The notes: generated by a model not told the origin, from the letters alone. Shown: positions 9,328 to 18,422, counted from the stretch's first letter. The stretch is DNA of 64,000 nucleotides from Rhizobium vallis (GCF_003985155.1 NZ_ML133690.1:124001-188000), one strand, 5' to 3'. Translations and numbers: made by a program.

Positions 9328-10074
9328 TCAAAGCTCCGATCTGCCGCCGTCAACGACAATCTCCGCTCCGAGCATGTAGCTCGAAGCGTCGCTTGCCAGG
9401 AAGAGCACGGCGGACGCGATCTCCTCCGGCCTGCCCATGCGGCCGAGCGGTACTTGCGCGCCGACCCGATCCGCATAGCTGCGGAATTCTTCCTCGCTCT
9501 GATCCCGGCCGCGGTGGATCGGCGTCTCGATCGAACCGGGACTGACGGCATTGACCCTGATCTTCCTGTCGAGCAGTTCCGCCGACATGGTTCTGGCAAA
9601 GGAGCGGACCGCCGACTTCGAGGCGGACAGGATCGCCCGGCCGGGTGTTCCAACCTGGTTGAGCCAGGAGGTGTTGAGGACGATCGAGCTGCCCTCGCGC
9701 ATCAGCGGCAGCATCGACTGCACGGTGAAGAAGACGCCCTTCACGTTCACATCCATGATCCTGTGATAGGTGGCGTCATCCGTCGTTGCAATCGGCGTGC
9801 CGAGGGCAACGCCCGCATTTGCGAACAGGATATCCAGCGATCCGAATGCCTCCTTTATCTTGGCGCTCGCCAGGCTCAGCTCTTCGAGCGAAGAGACATC
9901 GGCCTGGATGGGAAGGACGTCGCTGCCAAGCTCGGCGACTGCAAGGGCGAGTCTTTCTTCGGATCGTCCGGTGATCGCGACGCGGGCGCCGTTATCGCGC
10001 AGTACGCGTGCGGCGGCGAGGCCGATGCCGCTCGAGCCGCCCGTGACCAATGCTGTCTTTCCCTGCAGAACCAT
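9328..10074 (-). CDS. SDR-family protein lacking the catalytic tyrosine
   Basis: 248 residues. TGGSSGIG at 11-18, NAG at 86-88, Asn110 and Ser136 fit a classical SDR, but the YxxxK motif reads LSASK: position 149 is Leu (codon ctg) while Lys153 is kept. Loss of the catalytic Tyr would be expected to abolish classical dehydrogenase activity, so the protein may have another role. It is the first gene of the four-gene minus-strand operon, and the divergent LysR gene starts at 10176, so LysR control from the 101-bp intergenic region is likely. Confidence 0.87.
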   Translation of the reverse strand: MVLQGKTALVTGGSSGIGLAAARVLRDNGARVAITGRSEERLALAVAELGSDVLPIQADVSSLEELSLASAKIKEAFGSLDILFANAGVALGTPIATTDDATYHRIMDVNVKGVFFTVQSMLPLMREGSSIVLNTSWLNQVGTPGRAILSASKSAVRSFARTMSAELLDRKIRVNAVSPGSIETPIHRGRDQSEEEFRSYADRVGAQVPLGRMGRPEEIASAVLFLASDASSYMLGAEIVVDGGRSEL

Positions 10075-10175
10075 GCGTCAAATCCTCTTGTTTGCCTACA
10101 TGCTAGCGCGAGGATTTGCGTTCGCGAGGAAAAGACGCCATATCGCATAGAAAGAAAAACTTTGTCGTGGTCGAT

Positions 10176-11087
10176 ATGAGAAACCTCACCAGATTGCGTT
10201 CACTTCAGGCGCTGGAGGCGTCTGCGCGGCACGGCAGCTTCGTCGGGGCGGCCACCGAACTCGACGTCACGCCGCCCGCCGTCGGTCAGTTGGTCCGCTC
10301 GCTGGAGGATTGGGTCGGATATCCATTGTTCAGGAGAAGCCGCTCCGGCGCCGAGCGCCTGGCGCCTGTCGACGAGGCACGGGAGGCTCTCGATGACATC
10401 GCCCAGGGGCTCGATCTTCTGGAGTCCGGCCTTCGCAAGCTGCGCGGCCGCAAGGCCCGTTCGGTCGTGGTGGTGACGGCATCGCAGGCGCTCGTTGCCA
10501 ACTGGCTTTTGTCTCGGCTCGATGACTTTTCGTCAGCCTATCCCGGCATCGATGTGCGGCTCGACGTTTCGGATCGGGTCATCGATCTCGCCCAGGGGGA
10601 GGCGGATATCGGCATCCGATGCGGTCTGGGCTCCTGGAAGGGCGTGCGGTCCACCTTCCTGATGGGCGAGGAGATCATCGCCGTCTGCCATAACAGGCTC
10701 GTGCCCACCGATCGCGATCTCACCGCAGGATGGATCGCGGAGCAGACGCTGATTCACGATGGAACGCCCCATCCAGGCGGGGAGTTTCCGAGCTGGGGCG
10801 AATGGCTCGCCCGATCCGGCGCCAACCACGCGCCCGCCGACGGCGGCTTGAAGATCAATTCGACCGCCGCCGTCATCCACGCGGCGGTCGCGGCAAGAGG
10901 GGTAGCCCTCGTGCGGAAAGCGCTCGTGGCGCAGGAACTGGAGAGCGGCCGACTGGTGCATCTGCTGCCGGAGGTTCGATGGCCCGTCAAATGGGCCTAT
11001 TACATTGTGGCTGCCCCCAAGGCGTTGCGGCGGCATGAAGTTGCCGCGTTTCACGACTGGCTGGCGGGATGCTCCTTGCCGCGATGA
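10176..11087 (+). CDS. LysR family transcriptional regulator
   Basis: 303 residues from the ATG at 10176; longer in-frame starts exist, but this one begins right before the HTH (MRNLTRLRSLQALEASARHG), as in GcvA-type LysR proteins. The winged HTH is at about 6-65, and the effector domain with the usual DVRLDVSDRVIDL segment follows. It is divergent from the SDR-cupin-oxidase-MFS operon and is the natural candidate for its regulator. It ends 20 bp before the convergent RidA gene. Confidence 0.9.
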   Translation: MRNLTRLRSLQALEASARHGSFVGAATELDVTPPAVGQLVRSLEDWVGYPLFRRSRSGAERLAPVDEAREALDDIAQGLDLLESGLRKLRGRKARSVVVVTASQALVANWLLSRLDDFSSAYPGIDVRLDVSDRVIDLAQGEADIGIRCGLGSWKGVRSTFLMGEEIIAVCHNRLVPTDRDLTAGWIAEQTLIHDGTPHPGGEFPSWGEWLARSGANHAPADGGLKINSTAAVIHAAVAARGVALVRKALVAQELESGRLVHLLPEVRWPVKWAYYIVAAPKALRRHEVAAFHDWLAGCSLPR

Positions 11088-11107
11088 TCGCCGCGGGTAC
11101 TGGCACG

Positions 11108-11596
11108 TTAATCCAGCATGACGACGGCCTCGACTTCGAAGAGCATCGGGTCGATCGCAAGCTTCGGGACGGGGATCAGCGTCTGCGCCGGCAGCGACCC
11201 GCCGAACATTTCCTTGACGTTTCTGGTCAACACTTCGAGCTTGGACATGTCATGATCGACCACGAAGACCGTGAGCTTGGCGACCTGATCCGGTCTTGCG
11301 CCGAGCGCATCGAGAGCCGTGTGTAAGTTTGCATAGGCCTGTTTCACCTGGACGGCGAAGTCGGGTGACAAGGCGCCGGTGCTGTCCTGGCCGCCCTGTC
11401 CGGAGATATAGGCCAGGCGGCCTTCGCGGGGCACGATCACGGCCGTGCTGTAGCCATTCGGCGTCGGGTCGTAGAGGTTTTGCGGATTGACGATGGTCAG
11501 CTTGAGATCATTCTCGCTCGCCGTCGCCGCAGTAAAAACTCCGATGGTCATGATGATTATCCCTCCGATAAGCAGATGCTTGATTGCGCGTGACAT
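11108..11596 (-). CDS. RidA-family protein with signal peptide
   Basis: 162 residues from the ATG at 11596. The N-terminus has a basic start and a long hydrophobic stretch (about residues 8-24) ending in ATASE, a plausible signal peptide, so the protein is predicted to be periplasmic. The rest is a RidA/YjgF domain (LAYISGQGGQD, AYANLHTALDALGA, LTVFVVDH). Cytosolic RidA proteins deaminate reactive enamines; the cationic residue expected near the C-terminus for that activity is not obvious here, so the role is open. It is divergent from the TetR gene and shares its operator region. Confidence 0.85.
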   Translation of the reverse strand: MSRAIKHLLIGGIIIMTIGVFTAATASENDLKLTIVNPQNLYDPTPNGYSTAVIVPREGRLAYISGQGGQDSTGALSPDFAVQVKQAYANLHTALDALGARPDQVAKLTVFVVDHDMSKLEVLTRNVKEMFGGSLPAQTLIPVPKLAIDPMLFEVEAVVMLD

Positions 11597-11656
11597 GGTT
11601 TTCTCTTGGGGTCTGAGGACCGCGGGCAAGATGCCCGCGGCTGCAGGATTGAGTTC

Positions 11657-11700
11657 ACTCGTACGATGTACGACTAAATTGCATCGTACATCGTACGAGT
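11657..11700. promoter_or_regulatory. Double palindromic TetR operator
   Basis: A 17-bp arm (ACTCGTACGATGTACGA, 11657-11673) is repeated as its exact reverse complement at 11684-11700, with a 10-bp spacer. Each arm is itself a palindrome-like site, TCGTAC-N3-GTACGA. This looks like two dimer sites placed symmetrically between the divergent ridA-like and tetR genes. Binding by the TetR protein encoded at 11770 is an inference. Confidence 0.82.
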
Positions 11701-11769
11701 CAACTGTTCGGGATCGACATTCCCGGTGTTGTCGGCGTAAATCGGTAGAGTGATCGGCAGGGAAGACGG

Positions 11770-12453
11770 ATGGCGGCCAAACGCAGCGGCGCTCAGAGCA
11801 AGCGCTCTCAACGGACACGGTCCGCGCAGGAGCTGCGCAACGAACCGGCGCTCTCGCTGGAACGGATCGTGGCGACCGCGGTAGAACTGCTGGACGCCGA
11901 GGGCGTCGACGGATTGACGATGCGCCGGCTCGCCGATCGCCTCGGATCGGGCGCGATGAGCCTCTATTGGCATGTCGACAACAAGGAGAAAGTCTTCGAT
12001 CTGGCGCTCGACTCGGTGCTCGAATATCGCGAGCCGGCTGAAATGGCGCAGTCTCAAGACTGGCGCGGCGAAGTCGTTCATATGCTTGAGGACTGGCGCG
12101 CCGGCATGCTGCGCCATCCTTGGTCGGCATCGTTGCTGCCGCGCCGGGCGCTCGGCCCGAACATCCTCCGGCGCCTGGAATTGCTGAGCAAGACCTTGTC
12201 CGGAGCCGGGGTTGCCGATGCGGATCTGAACGTCGCGATATGGTCGCTGTGGAACTATGTGTTGGGCGCGACCGTCACCCGGGCGAGCTTCGACCTTTCC
12301 GACGACGACATGGCCGCCGCGCAGCAGCGCCTTACGCGGCTTAGCGAACACTACCCGACAATCGAACGCTCTCGTCTGCTGCTCGACAATGATTGGGACG
12401 GCGCTTTCCGGAAAGGCCTCGACTTCCTGCTCGATGGTCTCGCTCCGAAATAA
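11770..12453 (+). CDS. TetR family regulator with TetR-class C-terminal domain
   Basis: 227 residues. A basic, disordered-looking N-terminal extension of about 25 residues precedes the HTH (SLERIVATAVELLDAEGVDG ... GSGAMSLYWHVDNKEKV, about 29-75). The C-terminal half, with the W-rich HPWSASLLPRR and LWNYVLGA blocks, resembles the tetracycline-repressor C-terminal domain group. It is divergent from the secreted RidA-like gene; the double operator between them suggests it represses both. Confidence 0.9.
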   Translation: MAAKRSGAQSKRSQRTRSAQELRNEPALSLERIVATAVELLDAEGVDGLTMRRLADRLGSGAMSLYWHVDNKEKVFDLALDSVLEYREPAEMAQSQDWRGEVVHMLEDWRAGMLRHPWSASLLPRRALGPNILRRLELLSKTLSGAGVADADLNVAIWSLWNYVLGATVTRASFDLSDDDMAAAQQRLTRLSEHYPTIERSRLLLDNDWDGAFRKGLDFLLDGLAPK

Positions 12454-12574
12454 CAATTATCGGTGGCAACGAAGACAAAGGCTTAGTAACGTAACACCGC
12501 TGCAATCGCCTATCTCGACCCCATTCAACCAGCTTCAGCCTTGCAGCGATCTCTAGGCGCGGAGACGAGAGACC

Positions 12575-13486
12575 ATGGATGAAACGCGGCGCAAGCTGAC
12601 GACGATCTTCTGTGCTGACGTGCAGGACTATACGCGGCTGATGGGGGCCGACGAGGAGGGGACACTCGCGACGCTGAAGCGTTGCCGGGAGGCGATGGGA
12701 CGCCTGATCGAAAGCCATGGCGGCCGCGTCGTCAACACCTGGGGCGACGGGCTGATCGCCGATTTCCCGAGCGTGGTCGAAGCGGTGCGCGCGGCCGTCG
12801 ATACGCAGAACGAACTTGCCGGCTTCAATGCCCGCCGCCCGAGCGATGGACGCATGCTTTTCCGCATCGGCATCAATCTCGGCGACGTGATCGTCGAGGG
12901 CGAAGACATCTACGGCGACGGCGTCAATATCGCCGCGCGGTTGCAGGGCTCGGCCGCGCCCGGCGGCATCGTCATATCGAGCACCGTCTATGATCAGGTC
13001 CGCAACAAGGTGGCTGTTGGTTTCGAGTTTCTCGGGCCACTGATGGTGAAGAATGTCGAAGAGGGCGTGCCGAGCTATGCGGTGAGAATTGGCGAGGGAA
13101 GCGACGAGGCTCCGCCCTCCGAACGGCCAGCCTTCGCGCGACCGCCGCAGCCGGCGGCCTTCATGACCGAACCGCGACCGGCGCCGCAGAGGCGAAGGTC
13201 GTTCGCCGTGCTCGGGGTTGTTGCCGCCGTGCTCGTCGGCATCAATCTCCTGACGTGGGACGGCGTTTTCTGGGCGCGCTTTCCGTTGCTTGTCTTCGCC
13301 GTCCTTGCAGCGCTTGTCTGGAATCGCGACCAGACGCGTTTCAACCGCCGGATAGCCACGCTCGCGATCCTGTCGCTCGGCATTATCGGCATCAACGTCC
13401 TCACCTGGAGCGGAACGTTCTGGGCGGTATGGCCGATACTGGGGTTTGCCGCCGTGATCGGCCTGCGGTGGTCGATGCGCCGATAG
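12575..13486 (+). CDS. Class III adenylate/guanylate cyclase with duplicated C-terminal membrane hairpins
   Basis: 303 residues. The N-terminal cyclase domain (about 1-170) shows the first metal aspartate in FCADVQDYTRL, the NTWGDGLIADF turn with the second aspartate, and GEDIYGDGVNIAARL. A Pro/Arg-rich linker leads to four hydrophobic segments (about 210-300) built as two repeats: GINLLTWDGVFWARFPLL and GINVLTWSGTFWAVWPIL. It is therefore a membrane-anchored cyclase with the catalytic domain first, opposite to the usual order. Product (cAMP or cGMP) and signal are not predictable. It stands alone. Confidence 0.9.
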   Translation: MDETRRKLTTIFCADVQDYTRLMGADEEGTLATLKRCREAMGRLIESHGGRVVNTWGDGLIADFPSVVEAVRAAVDTQNELAGFNARRPSDGRMLFRIGINLGDVIVEGEDIYGDGVNIAARLQGSAAPGGIVISSTVYDQVRNKVAVGFEFLGPLMVKNVEEGVPSYAVRIGEGSDEAPPSERPAFARPPQPAAFMTEPRPAPQRRRSFAVLGVVAAVLVGINLLTWDGVFWARFPLLVFAVLAALVWNRDQTRFNRRIATLAILSLGIIGINVLTWSGTFWAVWPILGFAAVIGLRWSMRR

Positions 13487-13786
13487 ATTTGCGCCCTCAT
13501 TTTTAAGGGGTACCGCGCGAATATTCGCCGATAAGCCGGCAGCGCCGAAGACGTTTGCGAACTTCGTTCAAGCAAAAGTGAGCGGCCGGGTTTATTTCCA
13601 TTCTTCGCTGATATTACAAATCGGTAATGCCAGGTGCTTATGCTTGCCGCTAAGCTGCAAACGCGCGATATTGTCGCACCAGGCGGGAATCTCGATGCCC
13701 AGTAATCCAGAACCCTGGGAATCTCGATCCCGTAGCGCCTCTTTCGACCGACCCTGGTCCAACCTCGAGTCCCTCCGGAGACGTGA
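13487..13786. promoter_or_regulatory. Upstream region of the RND operon, with direct repeat
   Basis: This 300-bp stretch has no convincing gene. The 12-mer GGGAATCTCGAT occurs twice, at 13685-13696 and 13717-13728, 32 bp apart (about three helical turns) and 58-101 bp upstream of the efflux adaptor start. This could be a tandem activator or repressor site. A ccggagac ribosome binding site precedes 13787. Confidence 0.45.
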
Positions 13787-14998
13787 ATGGCCTTTTGGAA
13801 GCAGTTGATACTTTCGCTCATCGTCATCTTTGCCGGCTTTGCCGCGTGGGTTTTCTTCGTGCCTGGTGCAGGCGAGATGATGCGCGCGGCAGGCATTCCC
13901 GAGGGCCTCGTTTCGATGATCGCGCCGAAGGCCGAGGAGACGGCGGATGCCGACGGTTCGTCGCGGGCAGAAGGGCAGCAGCGCGGCCAAGGCCAAGGAC
14001 AGGGGCAGAACCGCCGTAACGGCGGCGGGCGCAACGGCGCCATTCTGGTCGCGACGCAAGCCGTCGTCCAGGGCGTCGTCAACGACCGGCTGAACGCCAT
14101 CGGCACGGGCGATGCGATCCGCTCGGTTGCGGTGACCCCGCAGGCAACGGGCACGATCCGCGAAATCCTGATCAAATCGGGCGACATGGTGAAGGCCGGC
14201 CAGGTGCTCGCCAAACTCGACAGCGAGGAGCAGGTGATCGCCCGCGGCCAGGCAGACGTGGCGGTGAGGGCTGCCGTCGAGAAATCCAATCTCTATCACA
14301 ACATCAAATCCAGCGTGTCGCGCATGGATGTCTTCGATTCCGAGATCGCCGAGCAGGGTGCGCGGCTACAGCTGCAGGCCGCCGAACTCAATCTCGCACG
14401 GCGCAATATCACCGCCCCGATCGACGGGATCGTCGGTATCGTGCCGGTCAATATCGGCGACAATGTCACGACGACGACACCAATCGTCACACTCGACGAC
14501 CGTTCGGAAATCCTCGTCGACTTCTGGGTGCCGGAGCGTTTTGCCAATACGGTGAAGGTCGGCCAGCCGGTCGACGCCATGTCTGTCGCACGGCCGGGGC
14601 AGGTGTTTTCAGGCGCGATCGAGGCGGTCGACAACCGCATCGATGCGGCAAGCCGCACGCTGCGCCTGCGCGCCCGGATCGACAATTCGTCGGATGAGCT
14701 GCGCGCCGGCATGTCCTTCAATGTCAGCATGAAATTTCCCGGCGACAAATATCCGGCGGTCGATCCGCAGTCGGTGCAGTGGGATTCTCAAGGCTCCTTC
14801 GTCTGGCTGGTGACCGACGACAAGTCGCATAAGGTGCGGGTCAGCGTCGTGCAGCGCAATCCCGATTTCGTGCTCGTCAACGCCGATCTCAAAGATGGCG
14901 ACAAGATCGTGACGCAGGGCCTGCAGCGCGTGCGTGAAGGTGGGGCGGTTCGCGTTTCCGCCGATGTCGCCGCCAACGGGGAGGTCGCGACCCAATGA
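13787..14998 (+). CDS. RND efflux periplasmic adaptor (HlyD/MFP family)
   Basis: 403 residues. One N-terminal membrane anchor (about 6-26) is followed by an unusual Gln/Gly/Arg/Asn-rich linker at about 62-84. Then come the barrel-sandwich lipoyl halves (VTPQATGTIREILIKSGDMV and RRNITAPIDGIVGIVPVNIG) around a short helical hairpin, a beta-barrel domain and a membrane-proximal domain. It links the inner-membrane pump encoded next to an outer-membrane channel that is not encoded here. It overlaps the pump gene by four bases (ATGA), so the two are coupled. Confidence 0.93.
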   Translation: MAFWKQLILSLIVIFAGFAAWVFFVPGAGEMMRAAGIPEGLVSMIAPKAEETADADGSSRAEGQQRGQGQGQGQNRRNGGGRNGAILVATQAVVQGVVNDRLNAIGTGDAIRSVAVTPQATGTIREILIKSGDMVKAGQVLAKLDSEEQVIARGQADVAVRAAVEKSNLYHNIKSSVSRMDVFDSEIAEQGARLQLQAAELNLARRNITAPIDGIVGIVPVNIGDNVTTTTPIVTLDDRSEILVDFWVPERFANTVKVGQPVDAMSVARPGQVFSGAIEAVDNRIDAASRTLRLRARIDNSSDELRAGMSFNVSMKFPGDKYPAVDPQSVQWDSQGSFVWLVTDDKSHKVRVSVVQRNPDFVLVNADLKDGDKIVTQGLQRVREGGAVRVSADVAANGEVATQ

Positions 14999-17900
14999 GC
15001 GTGACCGAGCTGCCTCAGGACAGGGCGTCGGGCAAGCAGAGCTTCACCGCGCTTTTCGTTCGCCGGCCGATCCTGGCGCTGGTGTTCAACACGCTGATGG
15101 TGGTTGCCGGCCTTGCCGCTTACGTCGGCGTCGAAGTGCGCGAATTGCCTGACGTTGATCGTCCCGTCGTGACCGTGCGCACCACTTTCGACGGCGCATC
15201 GCCGCAGACGATCGACCAGGAGCTGACCAAGGTGATCGAAGGGGCGGTCGCGCGTGTCAGCGGCCTGAAGTCGATCTCGTCGACCTCTTCCTTCGGCCAG
15301 AGTCGGGTGACGCTCGAATTCTCCGATGCGATCGATCTCGCGGTCGCCGCCAACGACGTGCGCGACGCGATCGGCCGCATCACCCAGAACCTGCCGGACG
15401 AGGCCGATGCGCCGCAGATCGTCAAGGCGGATTCGGATTCCTCGCCGATCATGCGGCTCGCCGTCACCTCGACCAAGCTCAACATGGACGACCTGACGCA
15501 GCTCGTCGAGAACGAGGTGGTCGATCGGCTGGCCTCCGTCGACGGTGTAGCCGACGTCGAGGAATATGGCGACCAGGAGAAGGTCTTCCGCGTCGATGTC
15601 GACCAGGGCGCGCTTGCCAGCCGCGGTCTCACCATCGGTGACCTGATCAAGGCGCTCGACAACGCGGCACTCGACGTGCCGGCGGGATCGCTGAAGAGCA
15701 ATACGCAGGATATCGTCGTGCGGGCCACCGCCAACCTGCAGACACCGGCGGATTTTTCCAACGTCATGCTGCACGACCGCGTCCGGCTCGGCGACGTTGC
15801 GACCGTGACGCTCGGGCCCCGTGACGGCGAGACGGCGCTGCGCTCGAACGGAAAGCCCGGCATCGGGCTCGGCATCATCCGCCAGGCGCAGTCGAATACG
15901 CTCAACATCTCGACCGGCATCAAGGCCGCCGTCGAGCAGCTGTCGAAGACGCTGCCCGAGGGAACGTCGATCGCCATCACCAGCGACGACGCCGTCTTCA
16001 TCGATGGCGCGATCCATGAAGTGGCGCTGGCGCTGGTGCTTGCCGCCGTCATCGTTACCGCCGTCATCTATCTCTTCCTGCGTGACTGGCGGGCGACGCT
16101 GATCCCGGCGGTCAGCATGCCGGTGGCGCTGATCGGCACGCTGGCGGCGATCTACATGGTCGGCTTCTCGATCAACATCCTGACGCTGCTCGCCATCGTG
16201 CTGGCGACCGGCCTCGTCGTCGACGATGCGATCGTCGTGCTCGAAAACATCGTGCGCCGGCGCGCCGAAGGCATGGGGCCGCGTGCCGCCGCCGTGCTCG
16301 GCACGCGCGAGGTGTTCTTCGCCGTTATCGCCACGACCGCGACGCTCGCTGCCGTCTTCATCCCGCTCTCCTTCCTACCGGGGCAGGTCGGCGGCCTCTT
16401 CCGCGAATTCGGCTTCGTGCTCGCCTTCTCGGTCGGTCTGTCGTCGATCGTGGCGCTGACGCTGTGCCCGATGCTCGCCTCGCGCATGCTGACGAAGCCG
16501 ATGCTCGAGGATCACGGCTTGCTCGGCCGTTTCGGCGGCGCGCTTGCCAATCTTTACAAATGGGCGCTGCACGGTTGCCTCGGCGCGCCCTTCGTCGTCA
16601 TCCTGTTCTCGGTGATCTTCGCCGGTGCGGCTGTCATCGCCTTCTCCACAGTCAAGAGCGAGCTGACGCCGGAGGAGGACCGGTCGATGGTGATGATGCG
16701 GCTGACGACGCCGCAGGGGTCGAGCCTCGAATATACCCGCGACAAGATGCAGCTCCTCGAGGAATATTTGCAACCGCTCGTCGATGGCGGCGACATCCGC
16801 AATGTCTTCTCGATCTCCGGCCAGGGCGGTTCTTTGAACAGCGGCTTCATGGTGCTGACGCTGGCGCCCTGGGGAGAGCGGCACAGGACGCAGGCCGAGA
16901 TCGTCGGCGATATCAACCAGGCGGCCGCGAAGGTGCCGGCGTTGCGCGGCAACGCTATTTCCTCCAATAGCCTGCGTATCCGCGGCGCCGGCAGCGGCGT
17001 GCAGATGGCGCTTGTTGGTAACGATCACGAGGCGCTGACGGCGACCGCCGCCAAGCTGGTGCAGGCGCTCGACGCCACCGGCCGGTACGATACGCCGCGG
17101 CTGACCAACGAGCCCAGTCAGGCGCAGGTCTCGGTGGCGATCGACCGCGAGCGCGCCTCCGATCTCGGCATCGACATCACGGGCCTGTCGACGGCGATCC
17201 AGTCGCTGCTCGAAGGGCGTTCGGTGGTCGACGTCTTCGTCGACGGCCAATCCTATCCCGTGCTCTTGACCTCGACGACGCGGCCGATCGACGACCCGAC
17301 CGACCTCGAAAACGTCTTCCTGAAGACCGGCGACGGCAAGATCGTGCCGATGTCCGTCATCGCCACGATGAAGGAAGGGTCGGTGGCGCCGCAGCTGAAC
17401 CGCGAGCAGCAGCTCGCCTCGGTCGCGATCACCGCCGGCCTCAGGAACGGGATGTCGCTCGGCGATGCCGTGAAACAGGTGACCTCGCTTGCCGAGCCGC
17501 TGCTGCCGCCGGGTTCACGCCTGCTGCCGCTTGCGGAAGCAGCGACGCTCGAAGAGAATTCGAACGGCATGGCGCTGACTTTCGGCTTCGCCATCGTCAT
17601 CATCTTCCTGGTACTCGCCGCCCAGTTCGAAAGCGTGCTCTCCTCGCTGATCATCATGTCGACGGTGCCGCTCGGCCTTGCCTGCGCCGTCTTCGCGCTC
17701 GTTATCACCGGATCGAGCCTCAACATCTACAGCCAGATCGGCCTGGTGCTGCTGGTCGGCGTCATGGCGAAAAACGGCATCCTGATCGTCGAATTCGCCA
17801 ACCAGCTGCGCGACAGAGGCGAGGATGTGCGCTCCTCGATCGAGAAGGCCTGCGCGCTGCGCCTTCGCCCCGTCATGATGACGATGATCGCGACCATCCT

Positions 17901-18150
17901 CGGCGGCGTGCCGCTGGTCTTTGCCCATGGCGCGGGTGCGGAAGCGCGCGTGGCGCTCGGCTGGGTGATCGTCGGCGGTCTCGGCTTTGCGACGCTGGTG
18001 ACGCTGTTCATCACGCCGGTCGCCTATCTCCTGCTTGCCCGCTTCGCCAAGCCGCACGCCCATGAGGAAGCGCGCCTGCACGAGGAGATGTCGATTGCCG
18101 CACGCCCGCGCGCCGCACCCGACGAAAAGCAGCTTCAGGCCGCCGAATAA
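14995..18150 (+). CDS. RND efflux permease (AcrB/MexF-like)
   Basis: 1051 residues, the normal size of a hydrophobe/amphiphile efflux pump subunit with twelve membrane helices and two large periplasmic loops. The proton-relay Asp pair is present in helix 4 (GLVVDDAIVVLEN, about residue 408). The N-terminal FVRRPILALVFNTLMVVAG helix and the second-half GVMAKNGILIVEFANQLRD block are family hallmarks. The substrate range cannot be read from sequence. It forms an operon with the adaptor gene, and an intrinsic terminator follows at 18174. No regulator is adjacent. Confidence 0.95.
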   Translation: MSVTELPQDRASGKQSFTALFVRRPILALVFNTLMVVAGLAAYVGVEVRELPDVDRPVVTVRTTFDGASPQTIDQELTKVIEGAVARVSGLKSISSTSSFGQSRVTLEFSDAIDLAVAANDVRDAIGRITQNLPDEADAPQIVKADSDSSPIMRLAVTSTKLNMDDLTQLVENEVVDRLASVDGVADVEEYGDQEKVFRVDVDQGALASRGLTIGDLIKALDNAALDVPAGSLKSNTQDIVVRATANLQTPADFSNVMLHDRVRLGDVATVTLGPRDGETALRSNGKPGIGLGIIRQAQSNTLNISTGIKAAVEQLSKTLPEGTSIAITSDDAVFIDGAIHEVALALVLAAVIVTAVIYLFLRDWRATLIPAVSMPVALIGTLAAIYMVGFSINILTLLAIVLATGLVVDDAIVVLENIVRRRAEGMGPRAAAVLGTREVFFAVIATTATLAAVFIPLSFLPGQVGGLFREFGFVLAFSVGLSSIVALTLCPMLASRMLTKPMLEDHGLLGRFGGALANLYKWALHGCLGAPFVVILFSVIFAGAAVIAFSTVKSELTPEEDRSMVMMRLTTPQGSSLEYTRDKMQLLEEYLQPLVDGGDIRNVFSISGQGGSLNSGFMVLTLAPWGERHRTQAEIVGDINQAAAKVPALRGNAISSNSLRIRGAGSGVQMALVGNDHEALTATAAKLVQALDATGRYDTPRLTNEPSQAQVSVAIDRERASDLGIDITGLSTAIQSLLEGRSVVDVFVDGQSYPVLLTSTTRPIDDPTDLENVFLKTGDGKIVPMSVIATMKEGSVAPQLNREQQLASVAITAGLRNGMSLGDAVKQVTSLAEPLLPPGSRLLPLAEAATLEENSNGMALTFGFAIVIIFLVLAAQFESVLSSLIIMSTVPLGLACAVFALVITGSSLNIYSQIGLVLLVGVMAKNGILIVEFANQLRDRGEDVRSSIEKACALRLRPVMMTMIATILGGVPLVFAHGAGAEARVALGWVIVGGLGFATLVTLFITPVAYLLLARFAKPHAHEEARLHEEMSIAARPRAAPDEKQLQAAE

Positions 18151-18173
18151 GGCTTCGCATCGATTTCCAAAGA

Positions 18174-18203
18174 ACGCCGCCGGATCTTTTCCGGCGGCGT
18201 TTC
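18174..18203 (+). terminator. Intrinsic terminator after the RND operon
   Basis: An 11-bp perfect stem, ACGCCGCCGGA (18174-18184) with TCCGGCGGCGT (18190-18200), around a 5-base loop and followed by TTTC. It lies 24 bp after the permease stop. Confidence 0.85.
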
Positions 18204-18253
18204 TCATGGTGTATCAAGTCTTGCGAAATAGGCTAAATTAGCTCTCAAGATTA

Positions 18254-18363
18254 GCCGTTTTTTAAGCATAAACGGCAATGATTGTTACCAGCAACCGACT
18301 GGTCTTCTTCGTTTCTTGAAGGCCCATGCGCTGGGTTTCCAGCGGCCCCGGACATGAGTGTCC
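18254..18363 (+). promoter_or_regulatory. Structured upstream region/leader of the flagellin gene
   Basis: Three inverted repeats lie in the region before the flagellin start: GCCGTTT/AAACGGC (18254-18260, 18270-18276), CGCTGG/CCAGCG (18329-18334, 18339-18344) and GGAC/GTCC (18350-18353, 18360-18363). Some may be regulator sites and others leader hairpins; which is which cannot be decided here. Confidence 0.4.
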
Positions 18364-18422
18364 GCGCGGCGCGGTTCATTTTTTGTGCAGTTTGCGTTTG
18401 TTGTGTTTTGGAGTTTAGTCCC

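Noticed and set aside
11597-12130. N-terminal extension of the RidA-like frame
   Set aside because: It runs antisense through the operator and the TetR gene; the signal peptide starts at 11596.
14788-16017. 409-codon open frame antisense to the RND pair
   Set aside because: It spans the junction of two firmly identified genes on the other strand.
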